Below, one piece after another: positions 10,285-18,401 of a stretch of DNA of 64,000 bases. The notes beneath the pieces were generated by a model, which made no database searches, was not told where the DNA came from, and was given only the letters and a program-made list of their open reading frames with translations. The position numbers were made by a program, and so were the translations under genes. Origin of the DNA: Mesostigma viride (Eukaryota > Streptophyta > Mesostigmatophyceae > Mesostigmatales > Mesostigmataceae); assembly GCA_009746045.1 (NCBI GenBank), contig RPFO01000084.1, positions 1,486,618-1,550,617 of the forward strand, written 5' to 3'. The stretch's first letter is position 1. Every line of letters starts with the position of its first letter.

Positions 10285-11456
10285 CGTGACCCCAAGCGCA
10301 CCCGCCCAGCCGACGACACAGGAGGGTCTTCACGCCCAGAACCGAGCTTTCGGCCCCGGCCTTTCAAGGTCGCAGATTACGACTGGGCCACCATTTCTCC
10401 GACCGATGCTCTGCGCTGCATCTTCTTCGGGGATTACGCTTCGCTTTACGACCTGTGCCTCCATTTCCACTCCATCAATCGCCTCCTCGCCCCGGACGGC
10501 AGCCGCTGGGCCAACATCTACGGGCTGTCCGGCTGCGTCCGCCCCCATCTCCAGCACGCCATCCTCAACTCCCTTCTCCAGCGCTCTGACGGCGAGATCT
10601 GGGCTCCACCCCTTTCCGTCCCCACCCTCCGCTCCATCCTCACGGAAGCCTTTCAGCAGCACGTGACCCCCCTTGCTGCCGACATAGCAGCAATCGGCGG
10701 CACGCTGACTGCTGAACTTCCTCACATTTCCACCGCCGCCGCCTCCACCTCCACGGCCATTTCCGCCTCCACTGCCGACATCAAAGCCCAGCTCCTCGAC
10801 CTCGACCAACGCCTTCAAGCCACCGCCAACGCCCTTGAGAGCTTGCATGACACCGCCGGCCTCACCGCCCAGGCGGTGAAGGACATCGCCGCCCAGCCGG
10901 CGCCTGCTGGCTCGGCCGGCGATGCTCCCTCCACCTGGGCGGACTTGCTTAAGCAGCACACCACCTCCACCACCTCCACCATCTCGGCACAACTCAAGCA
11001 ACAAGCCCTCGACCTTCGCGAGGAAGCCGACATCGCCCGGCGCAGCCACAATGTCATCGTCAAGCACTTCGACCAGCAGGCAGGTGAGACCTCCACGAGC
11101 CTTCTTGAGGCATTTAAGCGCGCCATTCTTGCCCCCATGTTACTCACTGGTGAGCTGGACATGTCGGCTGTCCGCCTCCCCGCGCGCGGGGGAAGGCTGG
11201 CCCGGCCCCCGTGCTCCTCACCTTTAAGTACATGGCGGACAAGCTGGCGTTCCTTAAATGCCGCAAGAAGCTCTCGGAGACTCGCTTCACGCTGGACGAC
11301 GACTTGACCCTGGCCCAGCAACAACGGCGACGCGAGCTATGGCCGGCCTACCTTCAGCTCCGGCAGAGCGCAAGGGGGAAGCCGGTATACTGGAGGGGGG
11401 CGGTCATCCACGTTGACCACAAGCCCTGGCAGCCCCCTCCTGCCACCTCAGACTAG
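10285..11456 (+). pseudogene. LINE ORF1, 5'-truncated and frameshifted
   Basis: The frame is open from about 10,285 without a plausible ATG: SRWANIYGLSGCVRPHLQHA, ILTEAFQQHVTPLAADIAA, a Thr/Ala/Ser-rich coiled-coil-like stretch (IKAQLLDLDQRLQATANAL), then RRSHNVIVKHFDQQ (RRM-like start). At a GGGGG run near 11,187 the frame shifts by one, continuing as MADKLAFLKCRKKLSE, DDDLTLAQQQRRRELWPAYL, GKPVYWRGAVIHVDHKPW and stop at 11,456. It lies head-to-head with the ORF2 remnant on the other strand and belongs to the same LINE group as 8,004-8,300. Confidence 0.7.
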
Positions 11457-11599
11457 GAATATATATTAAAAATATAATTACTTACAGCAGAGTGAAATCA
11501 CTCAAACCAAAGCAAACGCCCAGCTATGAACCTATATACAGAGCCATGTCAAAGCTCTATACTACGATAAGACCAATGGAAACGCCTAACGGGAGGAAC

Positions 11600-12136
11600 C
11601 TAATAGCCCTGCTGCACCGCAAAATCAGCCCGCGTACGGCGGAGCATGATGTCAGCCATGGCCCGAGTCAGCGCCACCGACAAGCGCTGACGCCAATATG
11701 ACGTCCAGGTCCGCGCCGACCATGGGGCCCGCTGGCCCTCCAGGTCCAGCCGGTCCTCCCGGAGCCGGCAACACTCCTTGAAGAAGGCGGAGGTCAGGGG
11801 CCCCATGGCCCCAAACTCCTCCAGGACAAAGGGCACCACACGATGGTGCCCGACGTCGCCGTAGGCCAGGAGCTTGGCCCGCTCCGCCCGGTCCGCCGTG
11901 TAACCTGCCGTGAGGGAGGCCCCAGCCACGTGGCTAAGAGCCAAGGGCCGCGCCACCGAAACGTCAATAAGCAGATGCCGGCCACCCCCCTCAAAGTCCA
12001 GCACCACGATGTCAGGCCGGTGGTTGGGGGAATAGAAGGCAGCGCCATCCGCATCCTCGGACCGGATGTTCGCGTGGGGGAAAACCGACCGGATCATGGC
12101 GAGCACCACCGTCAGGAGGACAGTGTGCAAATACAA
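11600..12136 (-). pseudogene. Retroelement-associated PD-(D/E)xK-like domain fragment
   Basis: A 178-codon minus-strand ORF without a convincing start. Core reads HRPDIVVLDFEGGGRHLLID followed by VSVARPLAL, with RPDI and LIDVSV spaced as in PD-(D/E)xK nuclease-like domains that follow RTs in some algal retroelements. The C-terminal part contains EEFGAMGPLTSAFF and WRQRLSVALTRAMADIML. No RT is adjacent, so this is probably the 3' fragment of a different retroelement class. Family assignment is by resemblance only. Confidence 0.45.
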
Positions 12137-12229
12137 ATACCAATTCTGATTCTGTACTAGGAATATATATACCAGTAGTGTAGATTAGTAAGGCTTAGCC
12201 TAGCATGTGGCCCACGCGCATGTGCGCCC

Positions 12230-12645
12230 ATAATGGCCCCCATGGATGATGCCTTCAACATTTAGCCATGCTTTGTCTATAATGGGACCCCCATGGATGT
12301 TGCATTAAGAACTTAGCCATGCTATGCCATGCAGAGAGATGCTCTCTGTCGAGAAGCCATGCCCTAGCCCTTGCATAGCCATGATGATCTTCCTCCCCCG
12401 TGCCAGGATCCCCTTAGCTGGGTTGAACCTGAGACAGCATGGTGGTGCCGGTGCCCTTGCGGCACCTAGAGCAAGTGTTGCTTACATTCCCACCCTTGCA
12501 TGAAGTAGCCTAGGATGTATTTAAAGCCATATGCCCCTTCTCAGGGATATGTGCTACATTGACTCCCAACGGAGTGATGTTGATAATTAATTAATTAATT
12601 AATTGACTCCGTTGGGAGATCATGTAGCACATATTCCCTTGCCGA
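12230..12645. repeat. Fold-back right-arm copy plus LINE tail modules
   Basis: 12,330-12,540 resembles the right arm of the fold-back at 2,987-3,233 (GAGAAGCCATGCC, TAGAGCAAGTGTTG, ACATTCCCACCCTTGCA, ATATGCCCCTTCT). It is followed by GTGCTACATTGACTCCCAAC, TTAATTAATTAATTAATT and CTCCGTTGGGAGATCATG, the tail modules in opposite orientations. No gene. Confidence 0.6.
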
Positions 12646-12649
12646 CCCT

Positions 12650-13375
12650 GTGGGCAAACCACCTCCCCCCAAGCGGAGGAGGCGTTTTGATGAGTAGGGT
12701 AGTTAGGAATTTTCTAGACTAGCTAGATTAGAGTTAGGTTAGTTCGATTACGCGGCTCCTTCCACCCCACCCATCCATCAAGAAAGATGTGCTACATGAT
12801 CTCCCAACGGAGGCATGTTATAATTTAATTTTAATTTAATATTCCCTTGCTGGATGGATGGAGGTGGGCAAAGCCGCGAAACCGAGCTAATCTAACTCTA
12901 AGCTAATCTAATCTAGAAAACCCTAACTATGCTACTCAGCAAAGCGCCCCTTCCTCTTGGGGGGGGGGGGGCTTGCCCACAAGGGCTGGAGTATGAGCCT
13001 GGACAATCGTCTTCCACCTCTTCTTGTTCTGCATAGCAGTCCAAGCAAGAGAGAGGGAGCGAATGCGATGTTCAAACGGGGCTGGGACCACTAGGTCGGC
13101 CAACTGCTGTGGATAGGTACGTCATGGCATGTTTACCCAGCGTAGCCGATAGCATTTGTAGGACACCTTGCTCGCACTAGCCAGGTCGACACCGCCCTTG
13201 GTCTGGCAGGCCCCCAGCGGCTTGGCCAGCCAGGGCAGCACATTCTGACCTGGCCTGGCCCCAAGGACATTCCTAAAAGGGTAGGGATCAAACATGTCAC
13301 GAACTACGTACAGGTGTTGCTGGATGACCTACTGGTCCGGCCAGCCCAGTTTGAATACCGCATCCACTCTCAACA
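12650..13375. pseudogene. Cluster of LINE ORF2 3'-end fragments
   Basis: Three pieces of the first LINE subfamily. 12,650-12,845 (+): GKPPPPKRRRRFDE coding end and tail. 12,850-13,110 (-): the same end in reverse with a poly-G run (12,960-12,971), tail-to-tail with the first. 13,140-13,370 (+): the AFVGHLARTSQVDTALGL to VPKRVG-type C-terminal region, with indels. None encodes a whole domain. Confidence 0.7.
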
Positions 13376-14190
13376 AGACCGCAAGGACTTCTTTGCAGCG
13401 CTGGAGGGTGGTTTGTTTGGGTTAGGACAGATTTGGGAGGCTGCAGGTCTGTCCTAAATGAAAATTTGAAAAATGTGTTTTTTGGATGCTGTGGACTTCC
13501 CAAAATAGTTTGATAGAAGGTTTGGGCAAATTTTTGCATTGGTCGAGGAGTTTCAAGTCAATAATTGTGTTATATAATGACAAGTTGCCTTATATGCTGT
13601 AACCAAATGGGCATTCATGATTGTCAAGCTGGTATCTTATGATGAGTAGAGACAATTGCACTCACAGCTTGTAATTTTGCATACTTAAAAATTTAGTGAC
13701 GTGATTGTAATTGCAAAGGCTGGAATGTATCTACTACATGAGACATTATCAAGGAGGATTCTGCATATGTTCCATGTGGTTTTTGCCAGTTTCTGTCAGG
13801 GATTATATCGCGGCTTCGCGGAAAATGACTGACACTTGGGTCTCGTAAATCTCGGGCAAACCTTGAAATGCTCCATGACTGCGCAAATGGACATGGCAAA
13901 AAACTCACATGAGCACACTAGTAATGGTCATAGCAGCCGCAGCAGCGACAAACAACCTCAACAGACTCATGCAGGCCAGGAATATAATCAATCACATCAG
14001 AATCAGAACATGCATTGGTGTTGACAAGTTACATCATGACAATGGTGGCAGCACTATACTGGCATGCATGGCAGAGAGTGAATCAAAAGCACGGCATATC
14101 AGCGGAGAAGCAGCAAAGGAAGCAGCAATGTTGGCAGCCATGGTGCACACATAGAAATCATTGGTAGCAACAATGGTAGCAACCGCGACT
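13376..14190. other. No supported gene
   Basis: AT-richer DNA. At 13,408-13,456 it carries TTTGGGTTAGGACAGATTTG and CAGGTCTGTCCTAAATG; the reverse complement of this pair recurs at 27,087-27,127 next to a LINE. Otherwise only short overlapping ORFs. Confidence 0.4.
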
Positions 14191-16512
14191 TCATGTTTCC
14201 ATAGCCTCCGGGGCTCCATCGCTATCGCTGTCCGGACACACTATGTAACGGTGTGCCCGGCGACGACGGGAATCAGACAACATATCTTCTTCAGCCGCGC
14301 CGGCTGCCGCGCGCGCAGGCGCAGGCGAGTCGGGAGGTGCAGCCGCGCAGGTGGCCGCGCGCGCAGGCGCAGGCGAGTTGGCAGGTGCTGCCGCGCGCGC
14401 AGGCGCAGGCGAGTTTGGCAGGTGCTGCCGCGCGCGCAGGCGCAAGCGAGTTGGCAGGTGCAGCCGCGCAGGTGGCCGCGCGCGCAGGCGCAGGCGAGTT
14501 GGCAGGTGCTGCCGCGCGCGCAGGCGCAAGCGAGTTGGCAGGTGCAGCCACGCCGGTGGCCGCAGGCGCGGGCGTAGGCAAGTTGGCAGGTGCTGCCGCG
14601 CGCGCAGGCGCAAGCGAGTTGGCAGGTGCTGCCGCGCGCGCAGGCGCAAGCGAGTACGTTGGCAGGTGCAGCCGCGCCGGTGGCCGCAGGCGCAGGCGCA
14701 GGCGAGTTTGGCAGGTGCTGCCGCGCGCGCAGGCGCAAGCGAGTTGGCAGGTGCAGCCACGCCGGTGGCCGCAGGCGCGGGCGTAGGCAAGTTGGCAGGT
14801 GCTGCCGCGCGCGCAGGCGCAAGCGAGTTGGCAGGTGCTGCCGCGCGCGCAGGCGCAGGCGAGTTGGCAGGTGCTGCCGCGCGCGCAGGCGCAAGCGAGT
14901 TGGCAGGTGCTGCCGCGCGCGCAGGCGCAAGCGAGTTGGCAGGTGCTGCCGCGCGCGCAGGCGCAAGCGAGTTGGCAGGTGCAGCCGCGCCGGTGGCCGC
15001 AGGCGCGGGCGTAGGCGACTTGCTAGGTGCAGCCGCGCCGGTGGTCGTGAGTGCAGGCGCAGGCGAGTTGGCAGGTGCTGCCGCGCGCGCAGGCGCAAGC
15101 GAGTTGGCAGGTGCAGCCGCGCAGGTGGCCGCGCGCGCAGGCGCAGGCGAGTTGGCAGGTGCTGCCGCGCGCGCAGGCGCAGGCGAGTTGGCAGGTGCAG
15201 CCGCGCCGGTGGCCGCAGGCGCGGGCGTAGGCGACTTGCTAGGTGCAGCCGCGCCGGTGGTCGTGAGTGCAGGCGCAGGCGAGTTGGCAGGTGCTGCCGC
15301 GCGCGCAGGCGCAAGCGAGTTGGCAGGTGCAGCCGCGCAGGTGGCCGCGCGCGCAGGCGCAAGCGAGTTGGCAGGTGCTGCCGCGCGCGCAGGCGCAAGC
15401 GAGTTGGCAGGTGCAGCCGCGCCGGTGGCCGCGCGCGCAGGCGCAGGCGAGTTGGCAGGTGCTGCCGCGCGCGCAGGCGCAGGCGAGTTGGCAGGTGCAG
15501 CCGCGCCGGTGGCCGCAGGCGCAGGCGCAGGCGAGTTGGCAGGTGCTGCCGCGCGCGCAGGCGCAGGCGAGTTGGCAGGTGCAGCCACGCCGGCTGCCGC
15601 GCGCGCGGGCGTAGGCGACTTGCTAGGTGCAGCCGCGCCGGTGGTCGTGAGTGCAGGCGCAGGCGAGTTGGCAGGTGCAGCCGCGCCGGTGGCCGCACGC
15701 GCGGGCGCACGCAAGTCACTTGCAGCCTTATCATTCAGGGCGCGCACTGCTGCGCGCAAGTTGGTCGCCACCGCACGTGGGTTGCGCGTGGCTGTGCTGG
15801 TTGCTGCAGGCGCAGGCGGCTTGCGCTTAGTTGTGTCGGCCGTGCCGCGCGCTGCCTCAGGCGAGCTGCGCGCAGTTGCGCTGGTCAGCGCAGCGTGCAC
15901 CTCCGCACGTAAGCGGGACTCGGCAACGGCGATCTCAGACGCTTGCAGAGGAGGGACGGACACACCGGGGCATCCACAGATTTTCTTCCCCAATTCTGGG
16001 AGGTCCACACACGTCACCGCCAGCTCTTCCCATTGAGCACCCCAAAACATAGCCACCTTGCCATGTTCCGTGTCCACAGCTGCCACTTGACCATGGAATC
16101 TTCTAGGACGGTTCACTGTGCGGCCGCCAACGGACTCGTGCACAATCTCATAGCTGCACACAAGTTGTCCTACCAGGCAGAGCTTGCCACCCATCACCTG
16201 CTCCAAGATCGTTTGCCAGCAACGTTCAGCCATGCGCACCACACCCTTGGGAGTTGAAGCTAGTTGCCAGTCAATCGTCGGGTGACCTGCGTCCCTTGGC
16301 ACCTGCTTGAGCGCGGCCAGGCACGCAGCAGACAGCTTTTTCTTGGCATCCAAAGACACCAAGTGGCGCGAGGTGGGCTTCTTCGCCGGGATCCAATAGG
16401 TGAGGATGACCTCGGATGCTGCGATGGTGACTGTGTGGGAGTTTGCGGACGACTTGCTCGGCAGAGGCCATGTGGCGCTGTTCGGGTCCCACTGATGCCA
16501 AGCATCGGTCAT
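14191..16512 (-). CDS. Ala/Pro repeat protein, function unknown
   Basis: A 773-codon ORF. The first ~270 residues look like real protein: MTDAWHQWDPNSATWPLP, VILTYWIPAKKPTSRHLVSL, ERCWQTILEQVMGGKLCLVG and FHGQVAAVDTEHGKVAMFWG, the last resembling a small beta-barrel (Tudor/agenet-like) segment. Then comes a long array of 12- and 16-residue Ala/Pro units (APARAAAPANS type) and an acidic/basic tail (EEDMLSDSRRRRAHRYIVC, PDSDSDGAPEAMET). The frame continues upstream without ATG to about 16,575 (EPHLVLSVYRARS). Two further coding-like blocks in successive frames lead to an ATG at 16,757 (MAEHVEWDGGIVSDSEDDDD; then VVLYWHPTCQMLCNTDVPWP). So the true N terminus is either spliced or frameshifted, and the locus may be a decaying gene. 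Function not recognised. Confidence 0.5.
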   Translation of the reverse strand: MTDAWHQWDPNSATWPLPSKSSANSHTVTIAASEVILTYWIPAKKPTSRHLVSLDAKKKLSAACLAALKQVPRDAGHPTIDWQLASTPKGVVRMAERCWQTILEQVMGGKLCLVGQLVCSYEIVHESVGGRTVNRPRRFHGQVAAVDTEHGKVAMFWGAQWEELAVTCVDLPELGKKICGCPGVSVPPLQASEIAVAESRLRAEVHAALTSATARSSPEAARGTADTTKRKPPAPAATSTATRNPRAVATNLRAAVRALNDKAASDLRAPARAATGAAAPANSPAPALTTTGAAAPSKSPTPARAAAGVAAPANSPAPARAAAPANSPAPAPAATGAAAPANSPAPARAAAPANSPAPARAATGAAAPANSLAPARAAAPANSLAPARAATCAAAPANSLAPARAAAPANSPAPALTTTGAAAPSKSPTPAPAATGAAAPANSPAPARAAAPANSPAPARAATCAAAPANSLAPARAAAPANSPAPALTTTGAAAPSKSPTPAPAATGAAAPANSLAPARAAAPANSLAPARAAAPANSLAPARAAAPANSPAPARAAAPANSLAPARAAAPANLPTPAPAATGVAAPANSLAPARAAAPAKLACACACGHRRGCTCQRTRLRLRARQHLPTRLRLRARQHLPTCLRPRLRPPAWLHLPTRLRLRARQHLPTRLRLRARPPARLHLPTRLRLRARQHLPNSPAPARAAAPANSPAPARAATCAAAPPDSPAPARAAAGAAEEDMLSDSRRRRAHRYIVCPDSDSDGAPEAMET
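14318..15720. repeat. 36/48-bp GC-rich minisatellite
   Basis: Tandem units of 36 bases (TTGGCAGGTGCTGCC…) and longer 48-base variants with an inserted GCAGGTGGCC-type segment. Unit lengths are multiples of three, so all frames stay open and several spurious ORFs appear on both strands. Variants with ACTTGCTAGGTGC and GTGGTCGTGAGTGCAGG recur at intervals (about 15,015, 15,230, 15,615), a sign of higher-order duplication. Confidence 0.9.
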
Positions 16513-16757
16513 GCTCCTGGCACGGTATACAGAGAGGACCAGGTGAGGCTCGCTGCCCCCCTCATCGGCAGGCTGCTCTACCGACCTTCTTCACCACCCC
16601 CACCAACATGGGGGGCCAGGGGACGTCGGTGTTGCAGAGCATTTGGCACGTGGGATGCCAGTATAGCACGACCGAGCCCTCCGTCATGGTACGCAAAATC
16701 GTCATCGTCCTCCGAGTCGGAGACAATACCTCCGTCCCACTCGACATGTTCGGCCAT

Positions 16758-17215
16758 TTTGCTATCCTAGCCTTTATCTCTAACATTTATAAAAGTTTCA
16801 ACCTAAACCAAAAGCAGGACTCCCCCGGCGCTGAATGGATGCCGGACCTCATAAGACGGAGTAAGCAGCTCAGCGCCTATTACTGTCCTGTGTAAACCTA
16901 ATCCCATTTTTGTCATCAATGCTAACAACTCGTCTCCAAATCAACTACGTCGGCTATTTTTCGGCTCCGTGCCTATTCATTTCGGCGTCACTTAATGTTA
17001 AACCACAAAATAATATCGTGCAGTCAGCCTTGTCTGCCATAAATCCAACTATAAACTGCTAAGGTACCGAAAGCTTCACGGCTATTTACGTAATAATGAT
17101 GTGCCGCCAGGGCACGCACTGAAGACTTGAACGCAGGCGCCCCTGTTGGCAGTCACGTGGCGAAGTCGTTGCAACAACTTGCCTAAAAGCACTAAGCAGC
17201 GAACAGCTGGGGAAC
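16758..17215. other. No supported gene
   Basis: Between the putative start at 16,757 (minus) and the palindrome cluster. Possible 5' flank of the minus-strand gene; no motif recognised. Confidence 0.35.
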
Positions 17216-17775
17216 TTGCCGCCAAAATGTACGCAGCCTGCCTCGGCAGCTGGGGAAGTAATTACTTGCGTCTTGCGGCCAAGATACGCAGCCTGCCTCG
17301 AGAGGGCTGCGTATCTTTGCCGCAGCCTGCCTCACCAGCTAAAAACCTTGCGGCCAAGATACGCAGCCTGCCTCCTCGAGGATATCCTCGAGGAGGCAGG
17401 CTGCGTATCTTGGCCGCAAGGTTTTTAGCTGGTGAGACAGGCTGCGGCAAAGATACGCAGCCTGCCTCGGCAGCTGGGGAAGTAACTACTTGCGTCTTGC
17501 GGCCAAGATACGCAGCCTGCCTCGAGAGTCGAGGCAGGCTGCGTATCTTGGCCGCAAGACGCAAGTAGTTACCCTGGCAGCCAAATGACCAGCTAAAAAC
17601 CTTGCGGCCAAGATACGCAGCCTGCCTCCTCGAGGATATCCTCGAGGAGGCAGGCTGCGTATCTTGGCCGCAAGGTTTTTAGCTGGTGAGGCAGGCTGCG
17701 GCAAAGATACGCAGCCTGCCTCGAGAGGGCTGCGTATCTTGGCCGCAAGACGCAAGTAGTTACTACAGCTGCAGC
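17216..17775. repeat. Cluster of nested near-perfect palindromes
   Basis: Three long inverted repeats made from one module (GCGGCCAAGATACGCAGCC). (1) 17,305-17,462: 79-bp arms, centre GGAT|ATCC at 17,383/17,384, one mismatch seen. (2) 17,482-17,572: 44-bp arms around a 3-base centre. (3) 17,588-17,687: perfect 50-bp arms, same GGATATCC centre. Flanks carry further half-copies. Transcripts would form long hairpins. Spurious ORFs on both strands share the same peptide because of the palindromy. Confidence 0.9.
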
Positions 17776-17906
17776 CAAATGACGCCGCAGCCTCTTGCCT
17801 ATATTCTAAGTTCCAGATCCCGCGCACATTGACTCGATAGTCGATACATTGCAGCGTGCAGCGCCCAGCAAACGAAGGTTAAATCGCAGCCGGCATTATT
17901 GGAAGG

Positions 17907-18401
17907 TTGCGTGCAATCTTTGTCTATTTTCCGGTGGTTAAATCTGTAGCAAGCGAAGAATGCAGGGGTCAAGCGGCAGCCTGCTACGCAGGCGATAGAT
18001 GCAAGAAATTGCCCGGCGCTGATCATGCAACCGGATTTGATAGTGTAAATGAGCTGCTGGGCGGAGCCAACCATCCATGCTCAGGCCAGTGTGGCAAGCA
18101 CTTGCATGGGCTGTGCACCGGGATGTTTAGGGATGCATCGGCGGGTGAGGATGGCACAGAGTGGACCTGCCAGGAGTGTGGCGGCCCTTGGCCGCCTACC
18201 GCCATCAGCAAGGAGGCCTCGCCTGTCGATTTTAAGGAAAAGGTGGTCGACGCCCAACTGGCCGGCCTTGGTGCTCTTTATTCGCTGGGCGGCAAGGGCA
18301 AGGTCGTTAAGGTTCCATCACGGAAACTCGTTAAGCTAGCCAAAGTCGTGGATGGAAGGGTCGACGATGGTGAGCTGGGTTCTGGTGATAATATTGCATG
18401 A
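17907..18401 (+). CDS. PHD-finger-like Cys/His-rich segment (partial)
   Basis: The open frame begins without a convincing ATG (first codon TTG), so an upstream exon or truncation is likely. It carries a PHD-type pattern: CYAGDRC, then 28 residues on CSGQCGKHLHGLC (C-x3-C-x4-H-x2-C), then WTCQECGGPW (final C-x2-C) about 20 residues later. PHD fingers commonly read histone tails; the ligand here is unknown. A basic stretch (GKVVKVPSRKLVKLAKVV) follows and the frame ends at 18,401. It overlaps the next ORF (+1 frame) at 18,352-18,401. A one-base shift or small intron near 18,370-18,405 could join them into one protein, since the acidic GHVDDD stretch follows naturally. Confidence 0.45.
   Translation: MRAIFVYFPVVKSVASEECRGQAAACYAGDRCKKLPGADHATGFDSVNELLGGANHPCSGQCGKHLHGLCTGMFRDASAGEDGTEWTCQECGGPWPPTAISKEASPVDFKEKVVDAQLAGLGALYSLGGKGKVVKVPSRKLVKLAKVVDGRVDDGELGSGDNIA

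Noticed and set aside
14241-16036. Other long ORFs on both strands across the Ala/Pro array
   Set aside because: Unit lengths divisible by three keep all frames open. Only the minus-strand frame joined to non-repetitive sequence at both ends is plausible.
17216-17827. Several ORFs with CVLRPRYAACL-type peptides on both strands
   Set aside because: Same peptide appears on both strands because the DNA is palindromic; no gene.
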